Made by a program: the position numbers and the translations under genes. A stretch of 64,000 bases of DNA. It comes from Panorpa germanica. Taxonomy: Eukaryota > Arthropoda > Insecta > Mecoptera > Panorpidae. The notes beneath the pieces are model-generated. The model did no database searches, was not told the DNA's origin, and saw nothing but the letters and a program-made list of their open reading frames with translations. Where the stretch lies: contig OY783205.1 of NCBI GenBank assembly GCA_963678705.1, positions 8,680,001-8,744,000 of the forward strand. Direction: 5' to 3'. Positions 11,230 through 22,849 of the stretch are shown here, piece after piece; the stretch's first letter is position 1; each line of letters begins with the position of its first letter.

Positions 11230-13849
11230 CGACATATAAATGAATAAGCAGATTAAACTATCAAATATAAATACGTCAATATTTACGGCTCCCTGAAAAT
11301 ATACCCCCCTAATATATCAACTAGCTCATCATCGAAAATCGACTTACTCATACAACTACGAATTACTTATACAAAGTTAAAATGCGTGAAATGTAACACC
11401 TATGCATATGCATATATTTATAGAACCGTACGTAAGAAACAGTTATTGATGTTAATATTCATCATCTCTGCATATTTTGACATTTTTCATTACATTTCAA
11501 ACCAGTTCAGTACCAGTTTAAACAGAAAATATGCAAAAGCTTTTCTGTGTAACGTATAGCTGCACTTGATAATAGTTGGTTAGAAACGAAATAGTTTCTA
11601 AATGTGTAATTTTAATTTACTAATGTTAGTTTTAAGATAAAGTATTGACATTTTAAATGTTATTGTTATATTTAAGATTTCATGAATATTGTTAGTCATA
11701 AGATATTATTCACCAATACATACAAATAATGTCACGACCGCACAAGGCGTCAAGGGCTGCTTGTTCGAGCTCACGCTAAGACGTGTCAGAATACGTCTGT
11801 CCTGTGCTATCCCCACTCCAAGGGTTTAGCCAAAACGCATGTAATAATCAGATAGAATTCGTACATCCTAGGAAACACACGTGCTTTATAATATAAATCC
11901 AATTATATTATATTTAATTTAGAAACTACAAACGCTGAGATAAAATTCGTGTTTCAACTAGAATAGACGCTCTTTTGTGATCATTACTCGAATGATGTAT
12001 TATAAGCTCAATTATAATATTTTAAATTAGGAAGACATATATAGACTAACGCTCATGTTTAGGCCTGCGGTGTGTAATTCAAGAAGTTGGTTTATTAATA
12101 AATGTATTTTAAGTGAAATCAACAAGTGTTATCATTTGCAAAGTTACTAGCCTCTTTAGAAGAACTCTAATATAGAAAACTCTATATGCACCATTATGTG
12201 TAGTGAATATCTGTTTACTAGGAACCAGTCCAAAATAAACACTTTAAGCACAAAGAGTCTGACCTTACAACTCAGACTAGATATAGCTACACACCAATAG
12301 TAATGATCAAAAATCACTTTTTAAAATACGTTGGCTATCTTACAGTTCGTGGACCGTGTTTTAGTACATTTTTTTTTGTAGGTAGACTCCAACCCTAAGT
12401 TAAATATTACATGTCTTAAGCTTTGCGGGTTGTAATTATTTCTCATCTTCTTTTTATTTTCTACTCAATTTTCCAATCTATATATAAATATTATGTGTCG
12501 CCCAAGTCAGTGCGACGTCAACATGCGACATCCAACATTCATATATTTTCATTAATATAATGTCGTATTGTAGACAAGAGTGTACAAAATTTGTCGAACT
12601 TTTATGGTTTAAACCAAAGCGATAATTATATGTACAAATAATTATAAATCTCTTTGAGGATCTAGAACATTTTTATTAAATTCAAATACTTCGAAAGGCT
12701 GTAAGTAAAAGAGCATAATCGTTCGTAGACTAAAAGAAACTCACTATTAAAAAATTAAATGAACAATTTTGTTTTTTATATACCAGAGATAAATGGAAAT
12801 TCGTCTGACTTTTATTACTTAATTTATTACATTTCTTGTAGACATAATAAACTGCCTGAGTGGCCTAAGTTAATATAGACAAAGGATGCTGATGTAACTT
12901 TCATGTTCTACGGTTCAGACGTGTTCAGAATGTTGGTGTTTTCATTTAACGTGTCTAGTATTTTTATCGGCAGAAATATGTTTTGGTCTTTTTATTATAT
13001 ATCTTTTCTTGTTTTACTATGCATCTGAGCATGTTATGGATAATAAGGTTCCGATAGATAACTACCGGATTTACACAGCAACCGGATATACAAGACTAAA
13101 TGTTAAATCTTCACTTTAAGTAACAGAGCCGCATAACTCACAATGCAGATATTTTTTGCACATTTCAACTTTAATTAATCAGCATGTTGCCCTGGTAAAG
13201 CAAATGAAATTGGTGACGAAGAATGTAACATGTGAATTTTCGTTTTAAGTAACAGGAGCACATACATTATTTGATTCTGTGGACATCTTGCATATTAAAA
13301 TATTAAGCATCATAGCTTGATATCATGAACTGAAGTACAGACGATGTTTCTTGTTGTTGATGTTTTATCATCATGAGCCCCACTATCATGATATCCAAAA
13401 AGTAATGTTATGAATAACCAGGGCCTCATGCAACAGATACGGTATTATCGGGCGCCAAAAACAGAAACCTGTAAATTCGAGATGGCTAGTGTAAAATATC
13501 TTCTTTGGAGAGAAAAGAAAAAATACAAAAATCTTTGAAATACGTAGCCTACCGTTATCTCGCATCTAGAATAAAATATAAGTTTTATAAGAACTATTTT
13601 AATATAAATAGTAAACAAGTGGTACAGTCTAAGAGCTGGCAACCATTTTATTGATATTGTCATAGTACCAAGTTTTTATTTTATAATGGCGCCATTTTCC
13701 CCAGATTATCGACCCGTACTTTAGAGACAGTGGCGAGTCCTCGAACAGACACAAATAGGGCGACATTATTGCCTTCATAACTTTATTTAATAGGTTATAT
13801 GTTAATTCTTTATTGAATAGTATTTATTTTACTGTAATTAATTTTTCAG
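11230..13849. other. AT-rich non-coding stretch
   Basis: No gene or bounded repeat that I can support. A short more GC-rich patch (about 11735-11830) has no recognisable structure. The end of the stretch (13838-13849) is a good acceptor-like tract. Confidence 0.45.
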
Positions 13850-13969
13850 GGCTCTCATAAACGAAATAAATCAGATATTTTGCAAACAGTAGATATAGCA
13901 ACAGAATCTCTGACAGTTCATATTGGTTGGAGTCCATATCAACAGGGGGTACTAAAACTAATAGTTTAA
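13850..13969 (+). CDS. possible terminal exon of unknown gene
   Basis: After an acceptor (TTAATTTTTCAG ending at 13849) the sequence is open for 39 codons and then stops with TAA. The peptide begins GSHKRNKSDILQTVDIATES and ends with a compact hydrophobic segment (HIGWSPYQQGVLKLIV). It has the composition of a real protein end. I do not recognise it and found no partner exon. It may equally be chance. Confidence 0.2.
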   Translation, partial: GSHKRNKSDILQTVDIATESLTVHIGWSPYQQGVLKLIV

Positions 13970-14618
13970 AAACATTACTGTGATAACTATATTAAAATTA
14001 TAATTTAGGAGTTCCAAATGTTCAATATTGTTCGACAAATGCCATGTACTTGATATTCCACTTCATCTGTTGTTGAGAAAGCAAAGCGTTTGTTATCGAC
14101 GAAAATTTAAAATTAAGATATGCACAATGGTTTTAGAAAATGTACTAGGAATTAATAAAATTATCGAACTAATATTTATAGCCCGGTCAAGATAGACATT
14201 TGAAATAACAAAAATTGCCGAAGAGCCAAATATTGGTGGAGAGCTGAGCTTACCATACCGAATAAAATTTTAAAAATCCCCATCGATTCTATGTGTGCTT
14301 CAAAAGTTATTCGGGGTCAAAGGTCAAAATTTGAGGTTTTTTAGATTTTTCTCGAAAACGGTAAGTTTTATCAAAAAAACCTCAAAGCAAAAATGTAGAT
14401 CTTAAAATTCTCTACGAAAATAGTCCTTATGATTTTTTTACTAAGAGTTACCATTCCTGAGATATCGCGATTCTAAGAGTCACATTAAACATGATATGCA
14501 TACATTTCACGCCACCTGTGAGGTAGTGTACTAAAAAAAAATTACTTGCATTGATAAATACCGATACTTAACTTTTGTAAAAAATACGCGAAACAAGAAA
14601 CAAGTACAACTATCATGT

Positions 14619-14954
14619 CTTCCTCCAACATCGGCATCTGCTATTCAACACTTGTATCGAGTATACTATCAAGTTCAAACATGGCTAGGCAATCAACTGA
14701 ACCCAGAAAACTGGGGTTGAAAATTGATAGATAATATTCTGGAACTGATTCAAACTTTACTCCCACCTGCTCTAGAAAAATTCCTCAACACTATTTTTTG
14801 CAATTGCAAAAAAGGTTGTAGTGCCAAATGTGGCTGTAAAAAAGTCGGGTTGCTGTGTTCTCCAGCGTGTACCATTTGCCAAGGTCAGTCTTGCTCAAAT
14901 GTCCAGTTGAGTACAATAGAGGAAGATTCCTGTGATTTTAATCAAAAGACTTAA
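14619..14954 (+). pseudogene. transposon protein fragment with tesmin/TSO1-like CXC motif
   Basis: The frame reads LPPTSASAIQHLYRVYYQVQ, then TWLGN, and at 14718-14720 meets TGA where the context WG-KL calls for a codon such as TGG. It continues with LLPPALEKFLNTIFCNCKKG and a Cys cluster (CNCKKGCSAKCGCKKVGLLC) that resembles tesmin/TSO1 CXC metal-binding motifs, then stops at 14952-14954. In my memory this pattern is the C-terminal end of large unnamed proteins spread through insect and invertebrate genomes. Position inside the long-TIR element suggests it belongs to the element's transposition protein. The remainder is deleted. Confidence 0.5.
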
Positions 14955-15466
14955 TGACTCAGCCACATTTGAACAATTTATGAACATCCAGTAAGAGGAA
15001 GTGGAAGAAGAAGAAATCGAAGAAGACATGACTGCTGAAGAAGACTTTCAATAGTATGAATCTGATTAAAATATCTAAAGAAATCAAAACAATAGTTAAC
15101 TTAATAATCAATAGCAATATCAATAATCAATATCAATAATAAGGTAATATCTAGAACTTCACGGGTATTGTTCCCTTAAATTATCCTAAAGTTGTCATGA
15201 CAGTTAGTGGAGTAGGCCTACAGGGCAAACCACGGCAAAAAAAACGCGCCGAGTACACTATTTCACAGGTGGCGTGAAAATGTATGCATATCATGTATAT
15301 TGCGATATCTCAGGAATGGTAACTCTTAGGAAAAAAATTGTAGAGAATTTCAAAATCTACAATATTGGTTTGAGGTTTTTTTTTGATAAAACTTACCGTT
15401 TTCGAGAAAAATCCAAAAAACCTCAAATTTTGACCTTTGACCCCGAATAAGTTTTGAAGCACAAGT

Positions 15467-15491
15467 TAACATGGGATTACGACCTACAGAT
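15467..15491 (+). repeat. 25-bp segment shared with 6011-6035
   Basis: This segment interrupts the right inverted repeat of the long-TIR element at a point where the left repeat has unrelated sequence. It is identical to 6011-6035. Confidence 0.6.
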
Positions 15492-15693
15492 GTTTTATAA
15501 AACCTCAGCTCTCCACCAATATTTGGTTCTCCGGGAGTTTTTGTTATTTGACCACTATTTTTATGTTTAAATTGACCGGATTATTAATATATTTTATGAA
15601 ATTTAGGATCGGATGCATACTGGAAAGCCGCTGTCTTAAGACAGTCTAGTTACGCGATGCGGACAATGGGAACATATGAAAATGTGCACACTT

Positions 15694-15696
<3 letters not shown>

Positions 15697-15757
<61 letters not shown>
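15697..15757. repeat. (AT)n microsatellite
   Basis: About 30 uninterrupted AT dinucleotides, followed by a slightly degenerate continuation to about 15767. Confidence 0.95.
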
Positions 15758-15761
<4 letters not shown>

Positions 15762-16038
15762 TATATCGGTTACCAAAAAAAGGGCTCCAAATGGAATTTA
15801 ATTTCACAGTTGACTATGTTAAGGTCTCGTATCTGCATTGCAACTTTCTTGGTGCGACTCGTAAATAAGCGATACCCTGAAGATTCAATATTCTTGCAAA
15901 CAGTTATTTGGAAGTAATACATTCCATACATATTTTTTTAAATGAATTTGTGATACTGCGGTAGATTAGAAATGAGAAAGTCTCATATAAAACAACTTAT
16001 ATGTGAGACTGCAGAAACTGAATATTTTTATTTTTTAA

Positions 16039-16731
16039 GGCCTGTCTCAGTATGGGACCGTATTTAAGCGACGGCGTATTCGGACGTAAATCGGCGGATT
16101 GGATGAGCTACAAGGCCTATGTGTGTCACAGATGTCTGTAGTCGTGTATTAGGTTTTGTATTGGAGTTCTTTAGCACTTATATAATTTATCATGAGAGCA
16201 AATTTTAACTTTAATTTTTATCGACACACTACTGGTATTAAAGGGACTTTTATTATATTATATTAAAGGGGCATTTATTATATATCTGAGTTCTGGTTGT
16301 CGTGAATTTAAATTTAGTTCTATCGTATTGGTATCGGTATCCGTTTCCATGATTCACTGAAATACAAACATAAACTGCATGCAGAATATACTCGTCATAA
16401 GCGATGTCGCCGATAGACCTCATTTGAACCGAATTGCAGCGTAACAACAAGCGATCTTAGGTATCCCCTCCAGTCTGAGGCGGCTGCTTGCATTTACAAA
16501 AGGTTCGGATAGGATATCGTTGTAGTAGTGGTAACGCTTGGATAAAATTCGCCTTTATACGGTTCTAATGTGCGAGGTAGTGCCGCCCGTATTCGGACGG
16601 CTTTGTAGCGTGCAGTCTGAGAGGTCCAGAGAGTTCTCATTACATTTACAGGGTTCGGATAGGTAAAGCGTAGTAGCCCGTATACGTCCGGCAGAAATTC
16701 GCTTAAATACGGTGCCATACTGAGACAGGCC
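16039..16731. mobile_element. TTAA-flanked inverted-repeat element
   Basis: The left end GGCCTGTCTCAGTATGG is matched by the right end, which reverse complemented reads the same 17 bases; a following ACCGTATTTAAGCG also matches. TTAA flanks both sides (16035-16038 and 16732-16735). A TTAA duplication fits piggyBac or Kolobok-type elements, while a TWA target in a PIF-type element is the alternative. Internal motifs such as GTTCGGATAGG and CGCTTAAATACGG are repeated, so much of the body is subterminal repeat. The minus-strand frames inside it (for example 16494-16718) are translations of these repeats, not genes. Length 693 bp; non-autonomous. Confidence 0.75.
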
Positions 16732-16735
16732 TTAA

Positions 16736-17799
16736 GATTAGCATTACAAAGCGGTTTCTTTTTTCCAAATGAGTGACATTACAACACAACCAACAAATCA
16801 ACCTAAATAAAAACTCCATAAAAACAGTTAAATAATCGTAAGCATGAAAATGTACCGTAAATGAAAAACCAAAAATTAACCGTAAGTTTCTTTTAATAAC
16901 TCTGCTTACATTTGAACAATTGCTTTTGGAACGCTTACAAAAGGCGCTCTTTGTCGTTGTCACAACCGAATCGAGTAAGTCGCATCGTTTTTCAGCTGTG
17001 CACAGTATCAGAGCACCATACATGCCCACTTGGCTGCACGCTGACATAGAATTGATTATTGAACGCGCTATTTATGGCACCCTGTTCTTTAAACGGTAAG
17101 AGTAACAAAGATTTGAACGAAAGTTTTGAATAAATAAAAACTAGAATTTTTGTAGTAGAAAAAGTGCGGTGGCTATCAACGCCGTGTACAAAATGATAAA
17201 TAAAGGTTAAACTAAGTCCCTATTGAAGTAAATAAAATATATTTCTTTTTGTGAATATTTAAAAATTAACTCTGAAATTACCTTGCATTAAAACTTAACT
17301 TTTTTAACAAATTTACAAGCCTTGTATACAGTTATAGATAAAATGATGTTTTAGTAGTATAGCGTACAGTCCCGAGTCTCGAGATGGAAAATTAAGTGTT
17401 TATGTTCATTGTGAGAATGTGAGTCTGTGAGCGATAACAATAACAAGAATAGGTATTAGAATGTATACAATAAAAATTCGAAAGAGTTATAGAAAAGGCT
17501 TTAAAGATCGATTGCGGTTGAGTATACGCAGAAGACCAGGAATTTTTTTAGAAAAGACGCAGTAAGTATGCTATTTTAACAAAATAATCAACTAAAGTTA
17601 AGTTAAAGAATTACTATTTAATTATCATATTTTACTTCAAAGAAGAGCATTATCTCTACCGTGATAATTGGAACAAAGTAGCATGAAAGCTAAAGAAATG
17701 TCGCCGGTTGCATTTATATCACTATTTGAAGGTAAAAATGAAACGCTGAAGTCCCCACCGGATATGTAAATTATGGAATACAGCAATATTACGAAACCT
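16736..17799. other. non-coding stretch
   Basis: A minus-strand frame (16703-17047) runs into the neighbouring element and has no motif that I recognise. I see no other structure. Confidence 0.4.
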
Positions 17800-18330
17800 T
17801 ATATTGTAACTGACAGACGCATTTTAGATATCCAATAATTTATACGCGAAATTAAGAATATTGGATATCATAAAAAAATTATTACTCATTTGTTGAAATG
17901 GAAGTAATTGAAGAAAAGAGATACGGTCTTGCATCGAAATTCTTTTTAAAAAGTAAAATGTGTAATATAACAGCCGAAATTTGTTCAGTAGATTTATCTT
18001 AAATAGATTTTTATCTATTTCAGATAAATAATAATAAAAATAATCTACCTGTCAACGCATCGGCAACTTTAGCGATGATAACAACTGGCAATGGTTTATC
18101 ACATCTAAAGGAAATCACTGATGTTCTGGATATACCATGCATGTCACAACAAACATTACAGAATAATGAGGGATATGTTTCAACTGTTATAATTAAAACA
18201 TAGTAGCAGTCCATAAAAGACACAGGTAAAGAAGAGGCAACGTTGGCGAGAGAAATTGGTAATGATGATGAAAATGATATTCCACAGATAACTGTAGTTG
18301 CAGATGGTTCATGGTGTAAGCGTTCTTAAT
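17800..18330 (+). pseudogene. Mutator-like transposase fragment (PF20700-type)
   Basis: Frame-shifted plus-strand pieces read TDRRILDIQ, then NIGYHKKIITHLLKWKVIEE and KRYGLASKFFLKSKMCNI. After a possible 3' splice site near 18023 come NASATLAMITTGNG, DVLDIPCMSQQTLQN and, after in-frame stops near 18200, GKEEATLAREIGN and ITVVADGSWCKRS. The order matches my memory of the insect Mutator-like transposase domain: a Cys-containing N-terminal part, the L-IP-MS-T segment and the catalytic-region motif V-DG-W-KRS. The fragment breaks off at that motif, and stops and shifts make it dead. A C-terminal scrap of a similar protein lies at 4434-4569. Confidence 0.5.
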
Positions 18331-19639
18331 TAATTAATTAAAATAATATTGTAAAGAAATACTTTCCATACTGTACTTTATATAAACATGCACATTATGT
18401 GTGTTTGTTAGTGTAACACAGTAACACCTCCCCATTCGAATTGGCAGAGATGTGCATTTTTCAAATACATGTGGAATATAATTTAAGATTAGACATAATT
18501 AGTTTCGCTGCTTTGAAACGACTTGTGGACCTCTCTAAGAGAACGCTTACAGAAAACAGTTCACCAAGCTGTTCACTTACTATCAAATGCTGACGGCACA
18601 TGTTGGGCGCGGCAGATGATTGTAAAATGGCTGATACGTAGATATACACAGTATGTATGGCGTCATTGGTAAAATTCAGGAAATGTGTTAACTAGTTGTT
18701 AATAGCATTGAGAATTATAATCAGTTTAACTATATTGCTAGGTGTAATATTATTTATTGTTTAGACGTAAATGGTGTAGTTTGTGCATAAAAGTATAGTG
18801 TTAAATGCTAGGTTGTTTTTATCATTATAAAACGTTGCGAATGAATACTATGTACTATTTATACTACGCATTACTTTGTGAGATGCAATCATTGTAATAA
18901 GGTCTTTAAACCTAAGTATTGCATATAATCAAGTGATAATATTATTGTGAACTATTTTTGATATATTAACATTTTTGTAATAAATTTGTTTTTCTTTGAG
19001 GAATAATTAAATGAACCACTATTAAACAAAAGTTATGTGTTAAAAACTATTCTTTAATAAACTATATTGTAAATGGGTGCTCAACTCATGATTAATATAA
19101 CATCGAAACTGCTACAAAACAAAGCTGGTAATATAGCTAACACCCACTAAGGTGTAAGATAGACCCACACTTTGGAGACGTCAACCGGGATAAGTTTATT
19201 TTCAACCCACATACATATACTCAAAATACAAATTCAAAATACCTATTTTCTATTTTGTATTTAAATAACTTTTAGGAGTATTGGACGGGGAGTTTGGACC
19301 TATGAAGATCTATAAGCACGTGTGGGCCTATCTGCGATCTGGTAGCGGTATCCAAATTCTCGTATTGCTCGTTTGCATCCAATTTCTTTGATAGCGTAGA
19401 TTGCGCCAAAATACGTCGAAGGACCTTTTTGTTATTAATCACTTAATAACAATTTTTTATTTTAATTTAATATCAGAAAAGCAGCGAAACACTATAATTC
19501 TACAGAAAACATTTATTTCACAAATTCACTGACGGATTACAAAGATTGATATTTTAATTGAATCGCTACTAGTATCGATGTTACGTTGATGTAATTCACT
19601 ATTTAAAATATCTTTATAATATTTTAATCTAATATTTAG
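18331..19639. other. non-coding stretch with a possible tiny MITE
   Basis: No gene seen. AGATAGACCCACAC at 19157-19170 and its near-exact inverse GTGTGGGCCTATCT at 19320-19333 could be the ends of an element of about 180 bp. I could not find a flanking duplication. Confidence 0.35.
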
Positions 19640-20172
19640 AAAAATAGAAAAAAGTAACTACAATAAAAGATATAAGAGGTTATGGGAAAATAATGTGCCT
19701 CAGTACCTTATAGAAAAAGACATAAAACACATAAGAAGAACAGCAAGGTTTAGATTGGGAAATGAGGAAAAAGGAAACAGATACTGGGAAAAGAGTGAGG
19801 AAAGAAAGTGTAGAATGTGTGGAGCGGAGGACGAAACACTGGAGCACATTAAGTTTGAGTGTAAGGAAAAAGTAGCAAGCGAAAGGAATATTGGCCAGCT
19901 ATTAAAGGGAGGCAGTAAAGGAAAGAGGTGGATGGCGGAAATAGTAAGAAGGAAAGGAAAAACAGGAGAATAAATAAGCTGGTGGAGAACAATAGAGAGG
20001 GTCAAAAGAAGAAGAAGCAGAAAGCACTTTTGGAAGTAGTAAAAGTCGAGAAGATTTTAAGTTTATTTTAAGTTTAGTTTTAAGTTTGGAATGTATATAG
20101 GAATGAAATGTATTAGAAATATAATACTGTAGATTGTAAAGCCGAAAGGCATACACAATTAATATATAAATA
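19640..20172 (+). mobile_element. 3' end of a LINE (Jockey/R1-like)
   Basis: The frame 19695-19973 reads KDIKHIRRTARFRLGNEEKG, then CRMCGAEDETLEHIKFEC, which is the Cys-His motif (CX2C...HX4C) found at the C-terminus of many insect LINE ORF2 proteins. It is followed by a Lys/Gly-rich tail, a stop at 19971-19973 and about 200 bp of 3' UTR. The UTR includes a small hairpin (GCCGAAAGGC) and ends in an AT-rich tail around 20172. Reverse transcriptase and everything upstream are missing, so this is a 5'-truncated copy. Confidence 0.6.
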
Positions 20173-21412
20173 ATACTGCAAAGTTAGCCATCCATGTTAT
20201 TAGAGGAGGATTTATTCCCACTACATAAACTATAGTGGGAACAGAACGACGAAATTAGTTATATCAATTAATCTAATATTAATTTTGATTATATTACAAG
20301 ATGGTTTAGCTATGTTTACTGTACAAAGTTTGAGTTAATAATGAATATTTTAATAATGCCAACAACGTACATCGATGCAGCAGGCTTTTGTCATGACAGC
20401 AAGAGTGGTTCACCTTGGAACAGGGCTAGTATGCTTGGTACACAGTACCATTGTACAAAATAATGATTTTGTTAGTTTATTAAATAACAAAACAACAGAT
20501 AAAATAAAATATTTAAACAAAAGAATTCTTGGTGAATAAAACTAAATTATAAAAAGTAGATTCTAAATGAAATACATTAATGAAGGCAAAATATCTATAT
20601 TGAAATATAGATTGTGCATGCGTTCATTAACAAGTATAGAATTTTATATTTTATTTGAACACTTTTACAAACCTATTTCCTATTTGGAAAATGCTTAATA
20701 CTTATTTTATTTTTGTTCTTCATAGTGTTAATCCGTTGTGTTAACCCACAAACCCTATCACTTATCCGCTTTATTCCCTAAACCAACTACATCTTATTAT
20801 TTTATCTTTCTTCCAAATTAAAATAATTGCTGATAAAACTAAAGAAGTCTCGACATATTTCAGCATTTTGATAGCCCGGCAATTCAAGACGAAAAAATCG
20901 GTAAACCTCGGAATAAGAGGTAACAAACTTAAACTTGAATAATTCTTTGCTTTGGAATTTTATATGTCCTCTGAAATATCTCATAGTGTAGCGTGTTCAC
21001 AAGTCGCGTTTTTCGAAGGTCCAAGTTTTTCTTGCAAATATCTTGTTTATGTTACAGTTATTAGTAAAGTTGTAGAGCATAAAACTATTTACAAATTCGA
21101 TTTTATGCATTTTTTCAAACGTTATTAAACCTTTCCGAGATATAGTGCGGAGATAAAAAAATAAAATTTGTGCGGGGATAAAAATGTAAAATTTGGTACA
21201 ATGAAAAAGAGTAGAATGAGTAGATAAGTTTTAGATAATGGAGTCACTTAAAATTTCCTTCACTTCCTCACTTTATAGAAGATTCAAAATGGCGACCACC
21301 ACGATTCTATATTGCGATATCTAAGAAACGGCTTAACAAATTTTCTTTATTTTAACGGCAAATGAAAGCTGAGAAATTATACAAAATATATGAACCAAAC
21401 CAAGTTACAGCT
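20173..21412. other. non-coding stretch
   Basis: No gene seen. A perfect 9-bp hairpin (TTCCCACTA at 20215-20223, TAGTGGGAA at 20233-20241) is present. A near-duplicate of about 28 bp (GTGCGG-GATAAAAA) lies around 21150-21200. Confidence 0.4.
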
Positions 21413-21910
21413 AGTGATGGGATTCAGCCGGTTCGCACCTGTTCGATCGAACAGTTTGTTAAGAAATTTTAAGTTCGGCGAACCGGTTGTTAAATTACTT
21501 TAATTACATGAAATGATTTCATTTTATAAAATTTTTAATTATAAAATAAACATCAATGACTATAGAGATTTTCTTGAAAATTTCTTAAGAAATACGGATA
21601 AATGTGATATTCAGAAGACAAAACATATTTTGAACACCATAGCCGTCAGTTAGCAGAAGCTGAAAGAGGTTTTAGCCTTATGAATAATATATGCACAGAA
21701 AAACGAAACAGACTGATCGTTTCAATTATAAGTAATATTATGGTTATTTATTTGAATGGTTTGCTTTAATAGAATGGGATCCAGTGCTGCAGTACTAACA
21801 TGTTAGTGAAGAAATGGTTAAAAAGCAACCACAGTTCGGACGATCCCCGTGTAAAAGCAAAAATGGAAGTAGAAGTGACTGAAAAGCCGAAGACTATTTG
21901 GTAATATTTA
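21413..21910 (+). pseudogene. hAT-type transposase C-terminal remnant
   Basis: From about 21635 one frame reads RSQLAEAERGFSLMNNICTE, then KRNRL and NIMVIYLNGLL, followed by two stops. It continues VKKWLKSNHSSDDPRVKAK in another frame. The E-ERGFS-MN-I-T-KRN-L pattern is the C-terminal dimerisation region (hATC) of ZNF862/KIAA1586-like hAT transposases, and KKWL-S-DD-R is the usual end. The TAGTGATGGG at about 21413-21422 looks like a hAT terminal motif, but I could not find its inverted partner. An internally deleted, dead copy is the simplest reading. Confidence 0.5.
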
Positions 21911-22149
21911 AAATAATTACATATCTTATTGTATAATTTAAATAAATATACTATTTTGAATTTCACAGCGAATTATAAGTACAACTAGGAAATCAATTAT
22001 AATTATAATACTTCATTAACATATATAAAGTGTACTCGTTTATTTATTAATATAGCCAATTCCTTAGTTTTTATATTTGTGAAACTAACTGAACTTTGTG
22101 AAATTAACTAACAATTAGTTAATAATAAGTAAAGTTTGGTATATTTGGT

Positions 22150-22690
22150 ATATACAAGGTGTCCTAAAATTTACGCAAGAAGTAACTTTTATAGAAAACA
22201 TAGGTTTATAACTAACAAATTTAATTATTTTCGTTGATTCATGATTTTTTTTGCTGGTTATGTATGTAACTGAATATCAGGTAAATGGAATCCACGGCTA
22301 TGCTGGTACATATGCTCTCTTCTGAAGAATTTTTTTATGACCATTTTGCATAAATGTGACTGAATTTCGTTGAATTTCTCGTTTCCTTCCATCCTTCAAG
22401 GATTAAGTGGTCGTGGGCTTCTTGGCATAAACCTAAGACTTCAAATTCCAACAAGTCCAACGGCGTTACATCCAATAATTTGGGCGGCCCATTGTGGCTA
22501 CCATGACGGGAAACTACACGACCAGAAAATGATTCATGCAGTAAATGAATTGCTTTTTGGGCTATATAGGATGTGGCAGAGTATCGTTGAAACCACATAT
22601 TCTACACATTCAAATCTTGCAATTTAGGCACAAGAAAGTGTATTATCATGTTGCGATAGCGAGCACCGTTATTGACGATAGCGAGACCCT
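22150..22690 (-). pseudogene. mariner/IS630-type transposase remnant
   Basis: Read on the minus strand, the frame gives RYRNMIIHFLVPKLQDLNV, a stop, then WFQRYSATSYIAQKAIHLLH and FSGRVVSRHGSHNGPPKLLD followed by VTPLDLLEF. This follows the mariner catalytic-region order (WFQ-DGA-H-A, G-R-ISR-G, WP-SCDLTPLDFFLWG), with the second catalytic Asp context damaged (the WFQ-DGA motif reads WFQRYSA). The lower-coordinate end carries AAGGTGTCCTAAAATTTACG near 22155, which resembles a mariner terminus. The 5' half is missing. Confidence 0.6.
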
Positions 22691-22849
22691 GTATATGATT
22701 TGAACCAATTAATCTAGTATAATGTATGAGAAGGTGGAACTAGAAAACATATCATGTACCAGATTATCCAGTCCATTTAGAAGTTATGCAATAACTTTAG
22801 ATCACTGTATGTACTTTATGAAGAAAAGGATGATTATATTGTGCATACA

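Larger units (their letters stand above)
14179..15583. mobile_element. DNA transposon with long inverted repeats (family member 1)
   Basis: The element has inverted termini of about 350 bp (roughly 14179-14530 against 15230-15583). The ends read TAGCCCGGTCAA on the left and, reverse complemented, TAATCCGGTCAA on the right. A 3-bp TTA flanks it (14176-14178 and 15584-15586). Inside each repeat are a DR1-like GGGTCAAAGGTCA and a conserved TTTTTCTCGAAAACGG segment. The core keeps a fragment of a Cys-rich protein. Terminal motif, TSD length, repeat length and the subterminal DR1 motif all match the element at 46487-48974, so I place both in one unnamed family. The right repeat has acquired extra sequence around 15467-15505. 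Confidence 0.7.

Noticed and set aside
14179..15583. Calling the element a foldback or known superfamily such as Zator or Academ
   Set aside because: The 3-bp duplication and long repeats are not diagnostic, and I see no transposase core; I left it unnamed.
15697..15767. Replication origin or CRISPR-like array in the AT tract
   Set aside because: It is a plain dinucleotide microsatellite; the window is eukaryotic and has no spaced repeats.
16494..17047. Minus-strand frames of 74 and 114 codons
   Set aside because: The first is a translation of the terminal and subterminal repeats of the TTAA element; the second runs out of that element with no motif.
20990..21420. Transposon terminus resembling the long-TIR family
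   Set aside because: Phrases such as TTTTTCGAAGGTCCAAG recall those repeats, but there is no DR1 motif, inverted partner or terminal TAGCCC.
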